Below are positions 59,002-64,000 of a stretch of 64,000 nt of DNA, in pieces. Made by a program: the position numbers and the translations under genes. Under the pieces are notes generated by a model. It saw only the letters and a list, made by a program, of their open reading frames with translations. It had not been told where the DNA came from and searched no databases. Numbering within the stretch: position 1 is the first letter of the stretch; each line of letters begins with the position of its first letter. This DNA comes from Verrucomicrobiales bacterium (GTDB lineage Bacteria > Verrucomicrobiota > Verrucomicrobiia > Limisphaerales > UBA9464), in contig JAIYBC010000060.1 in assembly GCA_027488845.1 (NCBI GenBank), forward strand, positions 186,001 to 250,000, in the 5' to 3' direction.

Positions 59002-59044
59002 GGCCGGAGGGATCATGGGGCTCTGTTGGGGTGTTCCGGTCGTG

Positions 59045-62000
59045 TCAGAGGAAGCGGTAGTGTCCCGCCGCCGGGGTCGTGTAGTAGATGACGAAGGTGC
59101 GGCTTCCGGTGGCGCCGATGGTGCCGAGGTGGCGCCAGGTGACGCCGTTGTCGAGCGACTGCCAGACCTCGCGGGTGATGTAGCGCTTGAAGCGGGCCAC
59201 CTCGAACCGTGCGCCCCGCACGTAGAACGTGGCGCCCGCCAGGTCGCCCTGCGGCGCGGTGACGTTGACAGCGACGGTGTCCACCACCTCGGCGCAGCCG
59301 CCGTCGGTGACGTTGACCGTGAAGCTGTCGCCGCCCACGAAGCCGGCCGGCGGCGTGTAGACGATGTTGGTGCCGTTGTAGGCGACCGTTCCGCCCTGCC
59401 GGCTGCGCGTGGCGACCGAAGTCACCGCCACCGCGTCCCCGTCGGGGTCGTTCACCGTGCCGAGGAGGCGCGAGACGGACAGCGTGACGTTGGTGTTGTT
59501 GACGACGGACAGCGAGTACGGCGCGGCGACCGGCGGGCGGTTCACCCTCACCCGGAAGGTGGTGGTGGCCCGGTTGCCCGAGGCGTCCTCGGCCGTGACG
59601 GTCACCACCGTGGTGCCGACCGGGAAGACGGAGCCGGAGAGGCGGTCGGAGGTCACCGCCGGCACCGAGCAGGAATCGGTCGCCGTCGGCAGAGTGAAGG
59701 ACGCCACGGCACCGGCGCCGTTGGTGGAGCAGACCACGACGTCGGCGACGCCCGAGGCGAAGACCGGCGCGACGCGGTCGACCACGCTGAAGACGTTGGT
59801 CTGGCGGGTGGCGTTGCCGGAGGGGTCGGTGGCGGCGACCACGACCGACCATTGGCCGGCGCCGACGCGGGTACCGGCGGCGGGCGACTGGACGAGGGAC
59901 ACCGTTCCGCCCGCGTCGGAGGCGGTCAGGCGGGAGAGCAGGTCGGGGACGGCCGCACCGCAGTCGGCGTCGGCGTCGACCGTGGACGGCAGGGCCGGGC
60001 CGGCGGCGGCCTGGGCGAGCTTCCAGACGAGGACGTCGGCGCCGCGGCTCGGCTCGTAGATCAGGCCGGCGAGGACGACCGATCCGCGGCCGTCGACGGC
60101 CATGGCCCGGGGCAGGACCTCGTTGCCGTCGGCGCCCGGGACGCGGTGGACCCAGAGGTTGGTGCCGGTGGCGCGGTCGATCTTGCGGGTCACGAAGTCC
60201 ATCGAGCCGAGGTTGGTCCCGGCGTTCCCGGCTCCGAAGGCCACCACGCCGCCGTCGAAGTCGACCTCGAGGGCCGAGACGAGGTTGTAGCCGAGCGGCA
60301 GGAACTGGAACCGGTTGGTCCAGGCCGCGGTGCCGTTGTCGCGGGAAAGCGCCAGCGTCGTGGCCGCGGTCTCGCGGTCGATGCCCGTGGCGTAGCCGCC
60401 GACATAGGCCTCGCCGCCCGCGCCGACGGCCACCGCGTACGGCAGGTCGGTCTGGTTGCCCGGGCCGTTGTGGCGGCTCGTCCAGAGACGCGCGCCATCG
60501 GCGGCCCGGTAGCGGATCGTGAGCATGTCGAAGCGTCCGGAAGCCGGGGTGGAGCCGCCGGTGACCAGCAGGTCGCCCGCGGAACCGACCGCGATCGAGA
60601 CGCCCCGGTCATCCTGGGCGGCGCTGTCGTAGAGGTCCGACCAGCGGACCGAACCGTCCACGCCGGAGAACTGGACGGTCAGGATGTCCGCGTTGGACGA
60701 GCCGCCCTGGCCCACCACGGTGGGGTTGCCGGCGGCGTCGACGACGACCTTCGCCGCGGCCTCGGTGCCACCGCGGTCGAAGGTGCGGCGCCAGAGCGGT
60801 GCGCCTTCCGCGGCGTCCAGCTTGGCGACGAGGAGGTCGACACCCGTGGCCGCGGCCGTGGTGGAGGCGATCACGAAGACGTTCCCGGCCGCGTCGGTCG
60901 CCAGGCCGGCGGCGCGGTCGTCGAGGCCGTCCGCGCCGTCAAGCAGGGTCTGCCAGAGCAGGTCGCCGGTGGCCGGGTCGATCCGCTGGACCACGACGTC
61001 CTGGCGGCGTGCGGCGTTCCGGAAGGTGCCGGTGACGAACACGCCACCGCGGGAGGAGACCGCGATGCCCGCGGCCTCGTCGGCGCCGTTGCCCGGACCG
61101 TTGTAGGAACGGCTCCAGAGCAGCGTGCCGTCGAAGGCGTACTTCAGGAGGAGGATGTCGTTGTTGCCCGCGGCGCTGGAGTCGCCGAGCACGTACACGT
61201 TGCGGTCCGCGTCCAGCGCCACCTGGCGGGGGCTCTCCGAGGACTGGCCCGGACCGGCGAACCGCTGGATCCACTGCTGGACCACCGGTTCGGTTCCCGT
61301 GGCCGCGAGGGTCGGGGAGGTCACGTCCCGGACGACGAGCGTGGCCACGCAGACGGCCTCGTTCCCGGCCGCGTCGCGGGCGGTCAGGGTCACGGTGTTG
61401 GTGCCCAGCCCGACGGACGTGCCGGCCGCGGGATCCTGGGTGCGGACGGTGACGGCCACGTTGTCGACCACGGTCGAGGCGGAGAGGAAGTCGGGGACGA
61501 CCGCCCGCGCCGAGGCGTCGGCATCCAGCCTGAGCGACGGCGCGCACACGGTGAACACCGGCGGCTGGCTGTCGGACACGCGCACGGTCACGTCCGCGGT
61601 GGCGCGTCCGCCGAAGCCGTCGACGACGGTGTAGGTCAGGAGGTCCGTGCCGACGAAGCCGTCGGCCGGGTCGTAGACGATCCCGGCGCCGCCCGGGGCG
61701 AGGGAGACGGCCGCGTTCGCGGACTGCGAGACGACCTCCACGGTGAGCGCGTCGCCGTCGCCGTCGGCGTCGTTGACGAGGACGGAGAGCGTGGTCGGGC
61801 CGGCGGCGGAGAGGTCGTAGGCGTCGGCCACGGCGACCGGCGCGGTGTTGAGCGTCTCGAAGCCGCGGACAGCGCCGCGGACCACGCCGTCGGCGTTGGT
61901 GGCCACGGCGCGGAAGAAGTAGGCGGTGTGCGGACGGAGGCCCGGGACCGTCAGCGACAGCTCACGGGCCCCGACGGCGGAGCCGGCGTCGACCGGGGAC

Positions 62001-64000
62001 GAGACCGAGGCGCCGGCCAGGTCCGAGTCGGTGCCGTACTCGAAGAGGAGGACGGTGGGCTGGGACTGGGCGTCGACCCGGGCGAAGAGGCCCGCCGAAT
62101 TCGTGGACGGCGAACGGGCGGGCTCGGTGGAGACGAGCGGAGGCGCGACGACGTCGACGGTGACGGTCCGGTCGGTGGAGCCGCCGTCCTTGTCGGTGAC
62201 CCGGGCCTTGAACGTCCGGAGACCGGCCGGGGCGAGGAACTGGGGCGGAACGGTCGCCGAGGCGGCCACGACGCCGCCGGCGTAGGAGCCGTCGCCGGAG
62301 TCCCAGGTGCCGTCGTTGTCGAAGTCGAAGCTGTGGCGGAAGCCCGCGTCCGTGTCGGCACCGGACGGATCCGTCGTACCGGAGAGGGTCAGCGTGACGT
62401 CGGCCGCGTGGAGACCGGATTCGGTCCTGCTGGAGGAGAGGGCCGCAGTCGGCGCGATGTTGGTGACGACCAGGTTGAAGGTCTGCACGAGCGGCGCGTT
62501 CACACCGTCGTCGGCGGTGAGGGTGACCACGGTCTCGGACGGGCCGTCGGTGGTCCCGAGGGACCAGGTCCAGGTGCCGGCCGCGGAGGCCAGCGAACCG
62601 GAACGGGTGTCAAGGAAGAGGCCGCCGATGCCGTTGGACCCGAATCCCGGATCGTTGGCGCCGGAGATCTCGAAGACGTCGCCCGCCTCGGCCGTGAGGT
62701 CGAAGAAGTAGTAGTCGACCGAGCGGTTGCGGGAGGACGGCGTGCCGGCCTGCGTGTGGCCGGTGTCGAAGGCGGCACCGGAGGTCCGGCGGACGCGCAA
62801 GGTCGTCGGGGAGATGGCGGAGAAGTCCGCGTTGTCGACGAGGACGCCCAGCCGGACGCTGGCCGCCTGGCTGAAGGTGACCGTGGCGAAGACGGTCACG
62901 TTCGTTCCGCCCGGCTGGTTGTACACCACGCCGGTGCGCCGGCGCGGCCCGGCCGGATTGGCGGCGTCGTCGATGTCGACGTAGGGCACGCCGGAATAGC
63001 CGCCGAAGAACGCGAGGGCCGGGTTGCGCCGGATGACGGCGTAGGCCGGGTTGCTGACGGTCTCGACGCCGTTCACGCCCCAGAGGGCGTAGCCGTCGGT
63101 GCCGTAGACGTTGTCGCCGTCGGCGTCCTGGGCCTTGACGACCGAGGCGGTCCTCCAGGCGGGACCGGTGGACTCGTCGACCGTTCCGGCGACGCCGCCG
63201 CGGGTCAGCGTTCCGACCGAGGCGGAGAGCGTGACCGCATCGCCGTCGAGGTCGCCGAACGCGCCGGTGTTCATCGCGGTGCGGCCTTCACCGACGACGA
63301 TCGAGGCGAGGTCGACGGTCTGGGTCGGACGGGTGTTGGCCACGCCGACGACGGGGAAGTCGAAGTCCGCCTCGTCGGCGTCGTCGCTGCGGACCACGAC
63401 GCGGCCGGAGAAGGCGCCCGCGGCGGCGGCGTTCATGCGGACCTGGAAGACGGAGGAGCCGCCGGCGGGAACCGAGGCGGGGAGGAAGGCGACCTGGAAC
63501 CCGGCCGGCGCGGAGGCCCCGGAGAGGGCCAGCGTGGAGGAACCGCGGTTGCGGAGGACGAGGCTGCGGACGACCGGCGTGCCGACGGAGGTGAGGCCGA
63601 AGTCGATCGGGGTCGCCTGGCCGTCGACCAGCTCGACGCCGGCCTGGGTGGCGATGGCGATCTCGGGCCGCGGGGCGATGGAGCCGAGGACCACGTCGTT
63701 CCCGGAGCCGCCGCTGTAGGTGACGGTGAACAGGCCGCCGCCGACCGCGACGACCGATCCCTCGGGCAGGTCGCGGAAGGTGCCGACCACGGGTTCCATC
63801 CCGTCGTTGGCGACGAGCAGGTAGGACGTGCCGACGACCGGGGCGAACCCGCCGTTTTCGAGGTCGAGCACGGCGTCGCCGAGGCGGACCTCGCCGGAGA
63901 CGTTGAGCGTCCGGACCGTGGTCGGCGAGGTGAGGGCCGGGCGGAAGAGGTCGCCGGCGGAGAGCTGGAGCGAGGCGACGTTGACGGCGGCGCCGGGCTG
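59045..64000 (-). CDS. giant secreted multidomain protein (partial, N-terminus beyond right edge): anchor-D-like, PKD-like, HYR, SBBP-type propeller, cadherin-like
   Basis: Minus frame open to window edge (...QPGAAVNVASLQLSAGDLFRPALTSPTTVRTLNVSGEVRLGDAVLDLENGGFAPVVG...); repeated propeller blades; DPDGDAVAVTSVATRSRQGGTVAYNGTNIVYTPPAGFVGGDSFTVNVTD. Confidence 0.85.
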   Translation of the reverse strand, partial: QPGAAVNVASLQLSAGDLFRPALTSPTTVRTLNVSGEVRLGDAVLDLENGGFAPVVGTSYLLVANDGMEPVVGTFRDLPEGSVVAVGGGLFTVTYSGGSGNDVVLGSIAPRPEIAIATQAGVELVDGQATPIDFGLTSVGTPVVRSLVLRNRGSSTLALSGASAPAGFQVAFLPASVPAGGSSVFQVRMNAAAAGAFSGRVVVRSDDADEADFDFPVVGVANTRPTQTVDLASIVVGEGRTAMNTGAFGDLDGDAVTLSASVGTLTRGGVAGTVDESTGPAWRTASVVKAQDADGDNVYGTDGYALWGVNGVETVSNPAYAVIRRNPALAFFGGYSGVPYVDIDDAANPAGPRRRTGVVYNQPGGTNVTVFATVTFSQAASVRLGVLVDNADFSAISPTTLRVRRTSGAAFDTGHTQAGTPSSRNRSVDYYFFDLTAEAGDVFEISGANDPGFGSNGIGGLFLDTRSGSLASAAGTWTWSLGTTDGPSETVVTLTADDGVNAPLVQTFNLVVTNIAPTAALSSSRTESGLHAADVTLTLSGTTDPSGADTDAGFRHSFDFDNDGTWDSGDGSYAGGVVAASATVPPQFLAPAGLRTFKARVTDKDGGSTDRTVTVDVVAPPLVSTEPARSPSTNSAGLFARVDAQSQPTVLLFEYGTDSDLAGASVSSPVDAGSAVGARELSLTVPGLRPHTAYFFRAVATNADGVVRGAVRGFETLNTAPVAVADAYDLSAAGPTTLSVLVNDADGDGDALTVEVVSQSANAAVSLAPGGAGIVYDPADGFVGTDLLTYTVVDGFGGRATADVTVRVSDSQPPVFTVCAPSLRLDADASARAVVPDFLSASTVVDNVAVTVRTQDPAAGTSVGLGTNTVTLTARDAAGNEAVCVATLVVRDVTSPTLAATGTEPVVQQWIQRFAGPGQSSESPRQVALDADRNVYVLGDSSAAGNNDILLLKYAFDGTLLWSRSYNGPGNGADEAAGIAVSSRGGVFVTGTFRNAARRQDVVVQRIDPATGDLLWQTLLDGADGLDDRAAGLATDAAGNVFVIASTTAAATGVDLLVAKLDAAEGAPLWRRTFDRGGTEAAAKVVVDAAGNPTVVGQGGSSNADILTVQFSGVDGSVRWSDLYDSAAQDDRGVSIAVGSAGDLLVTGGSTPASGRFDMLTIRYRAADGARLWTSRHNGPGNQTDLPYAVAVGAGGEAYVGGYATGIDRETAATTLALSRDNGTAAWTNRFQFLPLGYNLVSALEVDFDGGVVAFGAGNAGTNLGSMDFVTRKIDRATGTNLWVHRVPGADGNEVLPRAMAVDGRGSVVLAGLIYEPSRGADVLVWKLAQAAAGPALPSTVDADADCGAAVPDLLSRLTASDAGGTVSLVQSPAAGTRVGAGQWSVVVAATDPSGNATRQTNVFSVVDRVAPVFASGVADVVVCSTNGAGAVASFTLPTATDSCSVPAVTSDRLSGSVFPVGTTVVTVTAEDASGNRATTTFRVRVNRPPVAAPYSLSVVNNTNVTLSVSRLLGTVNDPDGDAVAVTSVATRSRQGGTVAYNGTNIVYTPPAGFVGGDSFTVNVTDGGCAEVVDTVAVNVTAPQGDLAGATFYVRGARFEVARFKRYITREVWQSLDNGVTWRHLGTIGATGSRTFVIYYTTPAAGHYRFL

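Noticed and set aside
1-64000. tRNA or rRNA genes
   Set aside because: No cloverleaf-like or conserved rRNA segment noticed in intergenic regions; a tRNAscan/Rfam run would be needed to exclude formally.

Overview
High-GC chromosomal window, probably Verrucomicrobia-like judging by gene content: PVC-type dehydrogenases with heme-binding domains, many sulfatases, PEP-CTERM proteins and ThuA-domain proteins. About 40 CDSs are supported by recognisable motifs. No rRNA, tRNA, CRISPR array or transposase was recognised. The left part (0-23 kb) is mostly housekeeping or metabolic: fmdA-like/DUF3891, CcoI-like P-type ATPase, prolyl oligopeptidase, SAM hydrolase family, hisF, bioD, leuC, hybrid histidine kinase, trpF, GNAT-methyltransferase fusion, gnd, sod. 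From 24 to 54 kb almost everything is on the minus strand. This includes a tightly packed block (MLE/hydroxyproline-type enolase - DPP-like S9 peptidase - 5-heme cytochrome - ThuA/dehydrogenase - sulfatase - sulfatase/acetylesterase fusion) that looks like a catabolic locus for a sulfated, possibly hydroxyproline-rich, glycoconjugate. At 54 kb a two-component system is divergent from a YHYH-PEBP/sulfatase/phosphoesterase operon, with a perfect 21-bp inverted repeat between them. The right end carries three adjacent secreted-protein genes, one a giant protein running off the window. The most unusual non-coding signals are a ~200-bp octamer array that drifts from GGTTGAAA to CCCTTTAA while largely keeping its 8-bp phase, and a dispersed intergenic repeat family in three copies. 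All functional calls come from reading the sequence; no database search was run.
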